Assembly: GCA_031253955.1 (NCBI GenBank)
Contig: JAIRVJ010000140.1
Coordinates: 1 to 38,672, forward strand
Direction of reading: 5' to 3'
Origin: Burkholderiaceae bacterium
GTDB lineage: Bacteria > Pseudomonadota > Gammaproteobacteria > Burkholderiales > Burkholderiaceae_C
Length of the DNA stretch: 38,672 nucleotides
The notes beneath the pieces were generated by a model. The model did no database searches. It was not told the origin of the DNA and worked only from the letters and a program-made list of their open reading frames with translations. Made by a program: the position numbers and the translations under genes. Of this stretch, positions 15,401-23,187 are shown piece after piece. How positions within the stretch are numbered: the first letter of the stretch is position 1; each line of letters opens with the position of its first letter.

Positions 15401-18122
15401 TGTGGCTGGCAGCCAGCTTACGTTTTCTGGCGCTCCTGCGACGTATGGGGCTACCCCGGCGGTGACTCCGGGCGCGGTCGGCGGCTGGGCCTCTTCGGGC
15501 ATGGCCGCTGCGGGCACCATCGCCATCCCGCTCATCGTCGGCATGTTGGCCGAGATGTTCGACAACGATTACACCCGGCACTGGGGGGCGGCTTCGACCA
15601 GCGACTATCTGCCGGGCGTCAAGCCGGGCGGCACGCGGTTTGATCTGACCACGGGGCAGTTGCCCGACCGCGACGCGATCATCGCGGCCATCAACGCCAG
15701 CGCCGACAAGTTCAATACCGGGCCGCTGGGCACGGGCCAGCAGGTAGCGTATTTGACCGCCGCCGATCTGGAGGGCGTCAACGACCGCACGCTGGCCGCG
15801 TACCTTGACAACGGTATGAACATGGGCCGCTGGAGCGGCGCGCTCGATCTGGGCGATCTGGCGCAATCGGTGCGCGACTATTCACGAACCTTTGGCGTGG
15901 ACGACTATTACCGCGGCGCGGGCTATGTCGACCCGGAGTCGCGCGGCTGGTGGGGCGACTTCGATCACGACCCGTCGCTCAACGACCCGCGCATGATCGA
16001 GGCCAGCCGCCAGGCGGCGCTGGGTATTCAGAAACCCATCGAGGGCGTGCTGCGCGCGCTGGGCCAAAGCGCCGACGATCTGCAAACCGAATTCGGCTTT
16101 GCCTATGAATCGGGCAAGCACAACAGTTGGTACGGGCACCTGAACATCAAGCATGGCGATGAGGTGCTGCAAGACTTCGGCACCGTGCATGACCAGGACT
16201 ATTCGACCCACTGGAAGAACCAGGATGAAATGTTCAAGGCGATGTACGGCGCGGCGCTGGACACGTTCAAGAACCTTGACTTGCCCGATTACGCGGGCAC
16301 GCTGGTCGATGCGGCCAAACAGCAATTGGGCAAGCTGTCGGGCGATGACGTGGCAGGGCAGGCCGCCGCGCTGTACCAGCAGGCCAGCGCCAATATCGCG
16401 GCCACGTACACGGCCATCAAGCAGCTGATTGACATCTTCCCGGAGTTTTCCGGGGCGTCGCAAGACGCGGTGTACGCCGTCGGCCAGCTTATGGGCGGGC
16501 TGCAAAACCTGCAAGGCGTGTTTGCCCAGTACGTGCAGAACTACTACGGCGCCAGCGAGCGCATGGGCATCGGTTTGAATCAGATGCGCGCGCAGTTCGA
16601 TGCGCTGGGCGTGGCCATGCCCGGCTCGCTGGCGGCGTTGCGCGATCTGGTCAACGCGCAGGATTTGACCACCGAAAGCGGGCAGCAGTTGTTTGCGCAA
16701 CTGCTCAATATCAGCGGCGGCTTTGCCGACATGATGGGCCAGCTGCGCGAGGCGCTGGGCCTGACGCAAGACAGCGTGCGCGGCATCTTCACTTCCGTGC
16801 TGCAAGAGGCCAAGTCGGCGCAAGAGGCGCAGCAGCTGGGCGCGCAAAAGGCGGGCGATCTGTTCGTGGATGCCATCACCAACGCCATGCTGGGCAGTGT
16901 GATGGACACGGTGATGAGCGGCCTGCTCGATCCGCTGGTGCTGCAAATGACCGAAGGCGCGGCGCAGGCAGCGGCCATGAACGCGGCCAGCGCCGCCGAA
17001 AGCGCCGCCATGAACGTGGCCGGGGCCAGCGCCGCCGCCGAAGTCATGGCCGTGGGCGGAACGGCCAGCGCCCAGGCGCTGGCGATAGGCGCGGAAATGG
17101 GGGCCGCCGCGATGGCCGAAGGCGGCGCGGTCAGCGCCCAGGAGATGGCGATGGGCGCCGCCGAGGTGGCCGTGGGCGGTTCGATGGCCGGCAGCCAGGT
17201 GGCCGAAGGCGGCTCCGTGGCGGCCAATAACCTGCTGGCTGGCTCCAGCGCCGCCGCGCAAGGGCTGGCTGCCGTGGTCAACCAGGCGGTGGCCACCATC
17301 AACTCGATGACGGCCATCTTCAGCAGCGCCGATTTCCGCGCCGCCTACGGAGATTTCACCAGCGCCATCGGCCAGATTTCGGGCGCGCTGTTCACGGGCG
17401 TCGGCAGCATCAAGAGTTCGGTGGGCTACGTGGGCAGCTACAGCGCCGCCGTGGCCGATTCGGGCAAGGCCGCCCAAAGCGCCGCCGATCAGGTGAGCAG
17501 CGCCTGGCGGCAGATCGCCGATTCCCTGATGGACGAAGTGCGCCGCATCCGCGGCCTGGTGGCCGAAGGGGGCGATCAGTCGCTGGCGTACTGGCAGGCG
17601 CAATTTGCCATCGCCACCGCAGCCGCGCGCGCGGGCGATCAGGACGCGGCCAAATCCCTGACGGGTCTGAGCGGCTCGGTGCTGGGCGCTGCCGCGCTCG
17701 AAGCGGGCAGTATGCTGGATTTGCAGCGCATCCGCGCCCAGCTTGCCGCCAGTATTCAGGAGACGGCGGACATGGAGTACGCGCTGACGGGCAGCGCGGC
17801 CAGCGCCGCCAGCGCGGTGGCGCAGCAGGCCAGCGCCGCCAGCGCGGGCGGTATGCAGATGATGGGTATCGGCAACGGCGGCAGCGGCGGTTACTTGCCG
17901 CCGGCCGCTGCCACGCCCGCGCCGCCGCTGCTGGCGGCGCCGCAAAACAACGCGCTGCAAGAGCGGCTCGATCAGTTGATCGAAGAGAACCGGCAGCTGC
18001 GCGACGAGCAGCGGCGCCAGGCCGCCGCCATGCTCGATCAGCAGGCGCAGATGGTGCGCCTGCTGCGCAAGTGGGACGCGCTGGGCCTTCCGCCGCCTGA
18101 AGAAGAAGAGGCCACGGCATGA
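12411..18122 (+). CDS. Tail tape measure protein
   Basis: This encodes 1903 residues, by far the largest phage gene, directly after the tail chaperone, which is diagnostic. An N-terminal coiled coil (1-190) leads into a hydrophobic stretch near 200-220 (VVAAFSVWKVADLIVDM). A conserved TMP core follows (about 225-400; AARYETMGVVMEVAG, VVQGIKSGQTEILRTMG), then long coiled coils (500-830). A membrane-active segment lies near 885-915 (MVLRPIISFIVQPIGNL). A separate C-terminal half (about 1030-1900) has an Ala/Gly/Met-rich repeat zone (about 1517-1625) and a terminal coiled coil (LQERLDQLIEENRQLRDEQRRQ). Residues 404-520 are encoded by unusually AT-rich DNA. At about 0.15 nm per residue the tail would be long, if the whole protein serves as ruler. 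Confidence 0.92.
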   Translation: MSDDVGAIGFKVETSDIDRGGVALENFAAKGDQVDKAVAGIEGAVKRAGKSLDTLGQSAQGAAKVADVGEGAKKAADGIGSMGDAVTRGVQGLKSYIESLSLAGKAAKAAAQQQAEFVQSMNAGSFAENERKQIQALVDKATQLRMTAGEYQRYTMAQQGMSAEAQKLGGALADHIEKLKQTGDAAKGASTGMNLLQSVAGRVVAAFSVWKVADLIVDMTKLAARYETMGVVMEVAGRNAGYSRGQMDAYAASLQKSGISMMESRNVLTQLATAHIDLARASELGRAAQDLAVVANVNSSEALARVVQGIKSGQTEILRTMGLNVNFEQSYKDLAKTLGKTTEQLTEKEKVLARTNATTKEAKAYTDLYEAAMGTAGKQMTSLTRYWDDFKTVAGDAFLPLLAEGVKNLTISLKAANNTLKSMGVGEMTNEEKINKLLEQRIRIRNSLNHANSSIWDLLNHPITPDTTSIDRLLIGSNAYFDAQKQYDDLGTQIIQLRGTEDARKILAEKQNKKQQEADAATTLQKAREDFLNQFATDNEKLSKEVEKWKAALGNSFTPADEQKIRYRFAKKDRGEGRMDSLLGQDDDRLTKLQAEREQLEASDGAVEKLTQGQLDLAVVQQHLAEGTDLYGKALTSQTRAQLELHEAKLNEIVDGELYNGMLKDEVAAREAAKKAAESWLSSIQQSNENLQAQVDAHGKSTLAIEQEKLARMQAAQVMGTEIKIGKEMVSVTGEMTEAQKQHVALMQQLELQAWHDSLDKEIFAAKTQLELGNEELKLIGLTGVERAKIVALRKVEFEYAKKVHDLDAQLKNGAIDQAEYNARKIEINEWKQIKSSAAINKVIQDDFQKTADQINQSLTDALLRGFEGGKGFAKNFADTLKNMFKTMVLRPIISFIVQPIGNLVSGVISGMLGGNAGGGGFGNLLGMGSNAYSAYGAVTGQNSMLGGVWDWASGLFGGGAAAATSPMYVGGTVGQLAGSMPLPAFTGGVPAYGTLPVAGSQLTFSGAPATYGATPAVTPGAVGGWASSGMAAAGTIAIPLIVGMLAEMFDNDYTRHWGAASTSDYLPGVKPGGTRFDLTTGQLPDRDAIIAAINASADKFNTGPLGTGQQVAYLTAADLEGVNDRTLAAYLDNGMNMGRWSGALDLGDLAQSVRDYSRTFGVDDYYRGAGYVDPESRGWWGDFDHDPSLNDPRMIEASRQAALGIQKPIEGVLRALGQSADDLQTEFGFAYESGKHNSWYGHLNIKHGDEVLQDFGTVHDQDYSTHWKNQDEMFKAMYGAALDTFKNLDLPDYAGTLVDAAKQQLGKLSGDDVAGQAAALYQQASANIAATYTAIKQLIDIFPEFSGASQDAVYAVGQLMGGLQNLQGVFAQYVQNYYGASERMGIGLNQMRAQFDALGVAMPGSLAALRDLVNAQDLTTESGQQLFAQLLNISGGFADMMGQLREALGLTQDSVRGIFTSVLQEAKSAQEAQQLGAQKAGDLFVDAITNAMLGSVMDTVMSGLLDPLVLQMTEGAAQAAAMNAASAAESAAMNVAGASAAAEVMAVGGTASAQALAIGAEMGAAAMAEGGAVSAQEMAMGAAEVAVGGSMAGSQVAEGGSVAANNLLAGSSAAAQGLAAVVNQAVATINSMTAIFSSADFRAAYGDFTSAIGQISGALFTGVGSIKSSVGYVGSYSAAVADSGKAAQSAADQVSSAWRQIADSLMDEVRRIRGLVAEGGDQSLAYWQAQFAIATAAARAGDQDAAKSLTGLSGSVLGAAALEAGSMLDLQRIRAQLAASIQETADMEYALTGSAASAASAVAQQASAASAGGMQMMGIGNGGSGGYLPPAAATPAPPLLAAPQNNALQERLDQLIEENRQLRDEQRRQAAAMLDQQAQMVRLLRKWDALGLPPPEEEEATA

Positions 18123-19036
18123 ACGCGCGCGGCCTGATCCTCACCGATCCGCTCACGCTGGGGCCACAGCAGTTGGAAGGCACCGACGTGCCCGAAGACG
18201 ACCGCCCGCTGTGGAAGTTAGATCGCACCTACGCGCTGGGCGAGCGCGTGCTGGCCGATCACGCCATCTGGGAGAGCGCGCAAAACGGCAACACCGGAAA
18301 CGACCCGGCCAGCGCCGGCGAGATCTGGTGGCTGCGCGTGGGGCCGGCCAACCGCTGGGCCGCGTTCGATCTGATGCGCATGACGGGCACCGCGCAGGCG
18401 GGCGGGTTCTTCTACGAGTTCAAGGCGCGCTACGCCATCAACGCCATCCATGTGCTGCGGATGCAAGACTGCAACACGCTGCGCATCCGCCTGACCGATC
18501 CGGCAGCGGGCGTGGTGTTCGACACCGGCGTGATCGCCGTGGGCCGCGTCATCACGGCGCCCAGCTGGTGGCAGTGGTGTTTCGGGCGGCGCACGCCGGT
18601 GACGCAAAAGCATTTTTACCGCCTGCCCGCGTACCCCCAGGCGGTGCTGCGCATCGATGTGACGGGCGGCGACGGTTGCGCCGTGGGCCAGATCATGGCC
18701 GGGCAGACCACCTCCTACGGCCTGGGCGTGAATACCGGCTTGCGGCTGGGCATGGACGACTACAGCCGCAAGGAGCGCGACAAGTGGGGCGCCGTCACGC
18801 TGGCCGAGGGCGCGTACTCCGACCAGATACGGCTGCAAATCACGCTGTCCAACCGCGAGCTGGACGCGCTGCATGACTTTTTAGTGCAGCGGCGCGCCCG
18901 CGTGCTGTTCTGGAACGCCTCAGGGCGCTGGAACGCCACCGGCGTGCTGGGCTTTTACAAGAGCTGGGAAATCCTCATCAGCTATGCAATTTATAGCGAC
19001 GTGTCCATTGAACTTGAAGGGATGGATCTGAAATGA
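18119..19036 (+). CDS. Tail-tip/minor tail protein with carbohydrate-binding-like segment
   Basis: This encodes 305 residues, coupled to the tape measure by ATGA. Near residues 35-75 it shows W-K-L-D-R-T-Y-A-L-G-E-R-V, then WESAQNGNTGNDP and WWLRVGP. This aromatic spacing resembles chitin-binding (CBM5/12-like) modules. The rest has beta-rich segments such as RIRLTDPAAGVVFDTGVI and a C-terminal SWEILISYAIYSDVSIELEG. Its place directly after the tape measure is that of distal tail proteins. I cannot assign it to a named family, and glycan binding is inference. Confidence 0.6.
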   Translation: MNARGLILTDPLTLGPQQLEGTDVPEDDRPLWKLDRTYALGERVLADHAIWESAQNGNTGNDPASAGEIWWLRVGPANRWAAFDLMRMTGTAQAGGFFYEFKARYAINAIHVLRMQDCNTLRIRLTDPAAGVVFDTGVIAVGRVITAPSWWQWCFGRRTPVTQKHFYRLPAYPQAVLRIDVTGGDGCAVGQIMAGQTTSYGLGVNTGLRLGMDDYSRKERDKWGAVTLAEGAYSDQIRLQITLSNRELDALHDFLVQRRARVLFWNASGRWNATGVLGFYKSWEILISYAIYSDVSIELEGMDLK

Positions 19037-19683
19037 CAATCAACGTGGTCTTCGCCCCGCCGCTGCCGGGCGATGCGCCCGACATCTTCGATGCCAAGGC
19101 GCAGCAGTTCGCGCTGGACATGAACCCGTTCAGCCAGCAGGCCAACGAGACGGCGCAGGCCGTCAACCAGGCCGCCAGCTCCGCCGCCGAGGCGCTGGAC
19201 GACGCCATCGCTTGGGCCGACGTGGCCCGGCAGGCATCCGAGGCGGCCGACGCCAGCGCCGCGCTCGCAGCTAAGGCTGCCGGAGCCAACGCGCAAACGT
19301 GGACGCCCCAAGCCCAGTACGCGGCCAACGCCGTGGTCTGGGGCGCAAGCGATACGGGGCAGCAGTTTCGCTGCATCGCCGCGCACAGCGGCAGCGCCGT
19401 GGATCCGTGGAACGACCCGGCGCACTGGGTGCTGGTGGGCGCCAGCCCCCCGGCCAGCCCCACGGCGGGGCCAACGCAACAGGTGTTGCAGCGCGGGGCG
19501 GACGGCGCGCTGGCGGGCAGCGCCTTCGTGCAGGACGGCAAGAACGGCACCATGACGCTCACGCGCGACGCGCAGGGCCGCACCGCCAAGGTAGTCACCG
19601 TCTTTAACGGCAAGACGCGCACCGAAACCATCACGCGCGACGCGCAGGGCCGCATCTCTGAAATCAACGCAACCGAGGTTTAA
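19033..19683 (+). CDS. Tail fibre-like protein with coiled coil and carbohydrate-binding-like motif
   Basis: This encodes 216 residues (ATGA coupling). A proline-rich N-terminus precedes an Ala-rich coiled coil (about 33-90). Next comes WTPQAQYAANAVVWGASDTGQQFRC and DPWNDPAHWVLV, the same aromatic pattern as in the preceding gene. The C-terminus has two copies of TRDAQGR (encoded by a perfect 22-bp direct repeat at 19561-19582 and 19633-19654) around VVTVFNGKTRTETI. It is probably a trimeric fibre or an adaptor for the adhesin that follows. Confidence 0.6.
   Translation: MTINVVFAPPLPGDAPDIFDAKAQQFALDMNPFSQQANETAQAVNQAASSAAEALDDAIAWADVARQASEAADASAALAAKAAGANAQTWTPQAQYAANAVVWGASDTGQQFRCIAAHSGSAVDPWNDPAHWVLVGASPPASPTAGPTQQVLQRGADGALAGSAFVQDGKNGTMTLTRDAQGRTAKVVTVFNGKTRTETITRDAQGRISEINATEV
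19561..19654 (+). repeat. Two 22-bp direct repeats, 72 bp apart
   Basis: The bases at 19561-19582 and 19633-19654 are identical and encode the repeated T-R-D-A-Q-G-R segment at the end of the fibre-like protein. They could support copy-number change by recombination. Confidence 0.8.
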
Positions 19684-19687
19684 AGCC

Positions 19688-20305
19688 ATGACCGATATGA
19701 CTGTTTTGGATGCGGTCGAGCAAGTGGGGCGCGACGCCGTCGGCCTGCCGCGCAAGCTATGCACGCAGGAGTTCCTGACCAGCGGCACCTTCACCCCCAG
19801 CGCCCGGCTGCTGGCCCTGGGCGGCGCGGTGCGCGTGCGGTTGGTGGGCGGCGGCGGCGGCGGCGGTTTTTGCAACGGTTCCATGGGCAGCGGCGGCGGC
19901 GGCGGGGGTGGCGGCGGCGAGGACATACCGCAGATCACTACTGTGACCGGCCCTGTGCCTGTGGTGGTCGGCACGGGCGGCAACGCCGGGACATCGGGCG
20001 CGGCGGCCACCAATGGCGGCAACACGTCGTTCGGCGCTCTTGTGGCCTTGGGCGGAGATGCCGGCAGCGCAGGCGGAATCACCGGCGGCGCGGGCGGCGG
20101 CGGGGGACAGGCCGGCAGCAACGGGGGAACTCCGCCGTCAGCGAGTGGTTCCGGCCAGGGCGGCAGCGGCGGTGGCTCCTATGGAAAGGGCGGCAGCCGG
20201 GGCGCCAACGCGGCGCCAGGCAGCGGCGGGGGCGGCGCGGGCAGCGGCGGGGGACAGGCCAGCAACGGCGGCTCTGGCCGCGTGATGGTTGAATGGTGGG
20301 AATGA
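19688..20305 (+). CDS. Glycine-rich tail-tip adhesin
   Basis: This encodes 205 residues. A short N-terminal domain (1-35, then FTSGTFTP-like and ARLLALGGAVRVRLVGGG) is followed by poly-Gly tracts and many GGG/GGAG/NGG motifs up to residue about 195. It closes with SGRVMVEWW. The pattern resembles the glycine-rich (polyglycine II sandwich) receptor-binding tips of phage tail fibres such as T-even gp38 adhesins. The aromatic and polar residues between Gly runs would be the variable receptor-contacting loops. The assignment is by composition and position. Confidence 0.6.
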   Translation: MTDMTVLDAVEQVGRDAVGLPRKLCTQEFLTSGTFTPSARLLALGGAVRVRLVGGGGGGGFCNGSMGSGGGGGGGGGEDIPQITTVTGPVPVVVGTGGNAGTSGAAATNGGNTSFGALVALGGDAGSAGGITGGAGGGGGQAGSNGGTPPSASGSGQGGSGGGSYGKGGSRGANAAPGSGGGGAGSGGGQASNGGSGRVMVEWWE

Positions 20306-20318
20306 GGGGAGAGCAGCC

Positions 20319-20807
20319 ATGAAATACGCACTCATCAAGGGCGGCGCGGTGGTCAATGTGATCGAGGCCGAGGCGGGATTTGCCGCCACGCTCACGGGCT
20401 ATGACGATGTGATCGAAGCCGGCGATGCCGGTATCGGCTGGCTGTGGGATGGCGCAAGCCTTGCGCCGCCCGTGCCGCAAGAGCCGTCCGCCCAGCCGCA
20501 AGCCGAGCGCCGCTGCGTGACGCGGCTGGCCTTTCGCAACCGCTTCACGCTGGTGGAAAAAGCCGCGCTAGAGCTTGCCGCACTGGATAACCCGGCCGCC
20601 GACATGGCCGCGCGCGCCGTGCCCGCCAGCTTGCGCGCGTACATGAAGGATGTGGACGCGGCCACCTTCATCGATCTGGACAACCCCGACGCCCGCGCGG
20701 GCGTGCAGATGCTCGAAGCCATGGGCCTGCTGGCTGCCGGGCGCGCCGCGCAGATTGTGGATGCGCCGGTGCGCGAGGAAGAACGCTACACGGGGGCGCT
20801 GCAATGA
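20319..20807 (+). CDS. Tail fibre assembly-type protein
   Basis: This encodes 162 residues from the ATG at 20319 (GGGGAGAGCAGCC upstream); the frame opens at 20289 without a better SD. The N-terminal module (MKYALIKGGAVVNVIEAE, then GWLWDGASLAPP) and the helical C-terminal module (VTRLAFRNRFTLVEKAALELA, YMKDVDAATFIDLDNPDARAGVQMLEAMGLLA) are a recurring pair in proteins encoded next to phage fibres. The N-terminal part resembles tail-fibre assembly chaperones. It overlaps the next gene (ATGA). Confidence 0.6.
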   Translation: MKYALIKGGAVVNVIEAEAGFAATLTGYDDVIEAGDAGIGWLWDGASLAPPVPQEPSAQPQAERRCVTRLAFRNRFTLVEKAALELAALDNPAADMAARAVPASLRAYMKDVDAATFIDLDNPDARAGVQMLEAMGLLAAGRAAQIVDAPVREEERYTGALQ

Positions 20808-21232
20808 AGCTGGCCCTGCGCGCGGCGGCCAGCAGCAGCGGCTCGTGGCTGGACCGGCTGTTTGCCGCAGTGACGCGCTGGCGGCTGTGCAGCCAGTGGT
20901 GCCACGCGGGGATCGTGGTGGGCGATCTGCTCATTCAGGCCAACGCGCAGCGCGGGCTGCACGGCACATGGGACTGGGAGCCGCTCAAGTGGCGGCTGAT
21001 CGACCTGGGGCCGGGGCGCGACAGGCTGGCGCTGGCGCTCTTTGACGCCCACATGGGCGCTGCGTATGACTGGCCGGGCGTGCTGGGTTTTGTGCTGCCG
21101 TGGGTGCGCGGCAAGCGCCGCAAGCTGTACTGCTTCGAGTGGTGCGCTCTGGCGCTGGGAGCGCCGCCGGCGCGCTGGCAGACGCCGGAACGCCTGCTGG
21201 CGCATATCGTGACGCAAGGGGCGCGGCCATGA
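20804..21232 (+). CDS. NlpC/P60-superfamily (permuted, YiiX-like) cysteine hydrolase
   Basis: This encodes 142 residues. The motifs are CHAGIVVGD near residue 33 (catalytic His), YDWPGVLGFVLPW near 87, and YCFEWCALALG near 110 (candidate Cys nucleophile). The His-before-Cys order is that of circularly permuted NlpC/P60 hydrolases. In the late region it could cleave peptidoglycan peptides during DNA entry, like the lambda K-type tail hydrolase, or assist lysis. Gene order favours the tail tip. It lies between ATGA overlaps. Confidence 0.6.
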   Translation: MKLALRAAASSSGSWLDRLFAAVTRWRLCSQWCHAGIVVGDLLIQANAQRGLHGTWDWEPLKWRLIDLGPGRDRLALALFDAHMGAAYDWPGVLGFVLPWVRGKRRKLYCFEWCALALGAPPARWQTPERLLAHIVTQGARP

Positions 21233-22008
21233 CGATCCTCATCTGTCTTGGCGTGGCGCTGGCCGCGCTGCCCGGCCTGGCGCTGGCGGGCATTGCGTGG
21301 GCGCAGGCCGCCGGGCGGGTGGACGTGGCCTTGCGCGTGCGGGCGCTGGAGATTTCCCAAGCGCACAAGACGGCGGCGCTGGCGTACTTCGAGCGCGTGA
21401 GCGGCCAAGTCTCGCTGTGGCGCACGCTGCGCGATCACCTCATCGCTCCATTCGTGCTGTTCTTCGCGCTGCGCCGCCTGCCGTGGGAAGCCGACGATCT
21501 GCCCGATAGCCTGGCGTACTGGCGCAACAACGTTTCGATCAACGGCGACGGCTGGGGCTGGCGCGATGAAGCGGGCTTCTGGCACCAATGCTCGCAAGAA
21601 CCCACGCCGCCGGGTATGACGTCCGTGCCTTACACCGATCCGAAATACGGCGGCGATGCGTACTACGCGCCGGGCCATCACCCGCGCAGTTGGTACGCGC
21701 GCTGGATATGGCTGGCCTTTCGCAACGTGGCAAGCAAGGTGCAGCAAGACGCCGGGCCGCTGATCGAAACGCGCCCCGTGCTGCTGGCCGGAGCGCCGCT
21801 GGACGATGCGCCGGGTTTCACGTTGTATTGGAACGGCAAGGACGGCGAGGCTGCCGCCTACCAGTGGCACGCCGCCGACACATGGGGGCCGCTGGTGATG
21901 TACACGAACGTGGGCGCGAAATTGGGCGTGCCGTATGCGTGGCCGGAAACGATGCCCTGCCGCGCCATGCTGATCGCCACCTGGCGGGCTTTCAAAGGGG
22001 GACACTGA
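21229..22008 (+). CDS. Phage membrane-anchored protein of unknown function
   Basis: This encodes 259 residues from the ATG at 21229 (ATGA overlap); a much longer upstream frame is not coupled. An N-terminal hydrophobic helix (TILICLGVALAALPGLALAGIAW) and a second one near 65-80 (HLIAPFVLFFAL) are followed by a soluble Trp/Tyr-rich domain (WRNNVSINGDGWGWRDEAGFW, YYAPGHHPRSWYARWIWLAFRN). Phages carry similar Trp-rich proteins beside lysis genes. The role could be host envelope modification or exclusion, but I cannot name the family. Confidence 0.5.
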   Translation: MTILICLGVALAALPGLALAGIAWAQAAGRVDVALRVRALEISQAHKTAALAYFERVSGQVSLWRTLRDHLIAPFVLFFALRRLPWEADDLPDSLAYWRNNVSINGDGWGWRDEAGFWHQCSQEPTPPGMTSVPYTDPKYGGDAYYAPGHHPRSWYARWIWLAFRNVASKVQQDAGPLIETRPVLLAGAPLDDAPGFTLYWNGKDGEAAAYQWHAADTWGPLVMYTNVGAKLGVPYAWPETMPCRAMLIATWRAFKGGH

Positions 22009-22009
22009 T

Positions 22010-22477
22010 ATGCAAATCAGCCGCTATTTCACGCTCACCGAGGCGACGTATTCCGACACCGCCGCGCGGCTGGGCATCGCCAACCAGCCGGACGCCGCCC
22101 AGCTTGAAAACATCCGCCAGGCCGCCGCCCGGCTGGACGCGGTGCGCGAGCGCATCGGCGCGCCGATTGTGGTGTCAAGCTGGTTTCGCGCGCCCGAACT
22201 CAACCGGGCGATCCCCGGAGCCTCGCCCACCAGCGCGCACACCAGCGGCTGGGCCATCGACTGCCATGTGGCGGGCCTGAGCGCGCTCGATCTGTGCAAG
22301 AGCGCCGCCCGCTTTCTGATCGCGCGCGGGATCGCCTTCGATCAGATCATTCACGAGTACGGCCACTGGATGCACCTCTCGTTCGAGCCGCGCGGGCGGG
22401 GGCAGTTGCTCACGATCTTCAGCGGCGTGGGATACGCCCAGGGGCTGCTGACTGAACAAGAGGCGCGCCATGCTTGA
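22010..22477 (+). CDS. Endolysin, M15-family D,D/L,D-peptidase
   Basis: This encodes 155 residues. The zinc-peptidase motifs of M15A are clear: S-A-H-T-S-G-W-A-I-D (SxHxxGxAxD; His and Asp ligands) near residues 77-86 and H-W-M-H (catalytic and ligand His) near 122-125. The N-terminus YFTLTEATYSDTA and SWFRAPELNRAIPGA also match. It cleaves peptidoglycan cross-link peptides during lysis. No signal peptide is present, so export depends on a holin. It overlaps the next gene by 8 bp. Confidence 0.88.
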   Translation: MQISRYFTLTEATYSDTAARLGIANQPDAAQLENIRQAAARLDAVRERIGAPIVVSSWFRAPELNRAIPGASPTSAHTSGWAIDCHVAGLSALDLCKSAARFLIARGIAFDQIIHEYGHWMHLSFEPRGRGQLLTIFSGVGYAQGLLTEQEARHA

Positions 22478-22904
22478 CGACGCGACCAAGAACGCTTTGC
22501 AGGAAAACGGCGGCTCCATTCTGGGCTTGCTGGGCGCGGGCGCGGCGGCGTTTTGGGGACTGTGGAAGGTGCTGCCGGTGTTCAACTCGAACATGGACAA
22601 CGCGGCCAAGGCCGGGGCCATTCAGGGCAATATGCTGACCTTGCTGATCGACCAAAACGACAAGAGGCGCTTGCAGTACGAGTCGCTGGAAAAAAGGTAC
22701 GAAGAGGTGTTCAAGAGCGAGGCCACGTTGCGCGCGCAAGCGTCCGTCTCCGAAAAAATCTGCACCGAGTTGCGCGAGCAACTGGCGCAAACCAGGGCGC
22801 TGATGGCAGAAATGCACGCCCACATGAAGCGCGCCAGCAAGATTATCGACGCCGCGCCGCCCGCGCCAGCCTCACACGATACCCAAGGAGAACATGATGG
22901 TTGA
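22470..22904 (+). CDS. Membrane/coiled-coil lysis-region protein (holin candidate)
   Basis: This encodes 144 residues. One N-terminal hydrophobic segment (SILGLLGAGAAAFWGLWKVLPVF) is followed by a long coiled coil (about 50-125; LTLLIDQNDKRRLQYESLEKRYEEV, then LREQLAQTRALMAEMHAHMKR). Position beside the endolysin suggests a holin or holin partner, but a single TM with such a long coiled coil is unusual for holins. It might instead be an antiholin or an envelope-spanning factor. Confidence 0.5.
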   Translation: MLDDATKNALQENGGSILGLLGAGAAAFWGLWKVLPVFNSNMDNAAKAGAIQGNMLTLLIDQNDKRRLQYESLEKRYEEVFKSEATLRAQASVSEKICTELREQLAQTRALMAEMHAHMKRASKIIDAAPPAPASHDTQGEHDG

Positions 22905-23187
22905 CAAACTCATTGCATCCATTCCCGCGCCCAAAGCGCGCCAGCTTGTGGCCTCGGCGGTGCTGATCGGCTGCGCGCTGGTACTGGCCGCAGCCGGCTT
23001 TGGCATCGGCTGGACGCTGCGTCACGTCGAAGACGAACAGGACATGGAGCACGAGCGGGCGGTGGCCGTGCACGCTTCGCAAGCCACCGAAGAGCAGATG
23101 GTGCGCGATCTGAAACTGCTGCTGTCTTGTCAGCAGGTCGCCGCGCCGCCGCTGGCGGACAAACCTGCGGGGCAGGCCAAGCCATGA
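22897..23187 (+). CDS. Small single-TM lysis protein (holin candidate)
   Basis: This encodes 96 residues. Two adjacent ATGs exist; 22897 is chosen because AAGGAG lies 6 nt upstream of it. One strong TM segment spans about residues 16-41 (LVASAVLIGCALVLAAAGFGIGW), with a charged C-terminal tail (HVEDEQDMEHERAV). Size and topology suit a class III-like holin or pinholin regulator. It overlaps Rz by ATGA. Confidence 0.5.
   Translation: MVDKLIASIPAPKARQLVASAVLIGCALVLAAAGFGIGWTLRHVEDEQDMEHERAVAVHASQATEEQMVRDLKLLLSCQQVAAPPLADKPAGQAKP

Noticed and set aside
15882-17960. 692-codon minus-strand open frame in the tape measure region
   Set aside because: Its composition mirrors the Ala-rich repeat zone of the tape measure; no start signal or recognisable domain.
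12411-18122. CRISPR or tandem-repeat array suggested by GGCCAGCGCCGCC-like repeats in the tape measure
   Set aside because: The repeats are coding, irregular in spacing and explained by Ala/Ser-rich codons; no spacer-repeat pattern.
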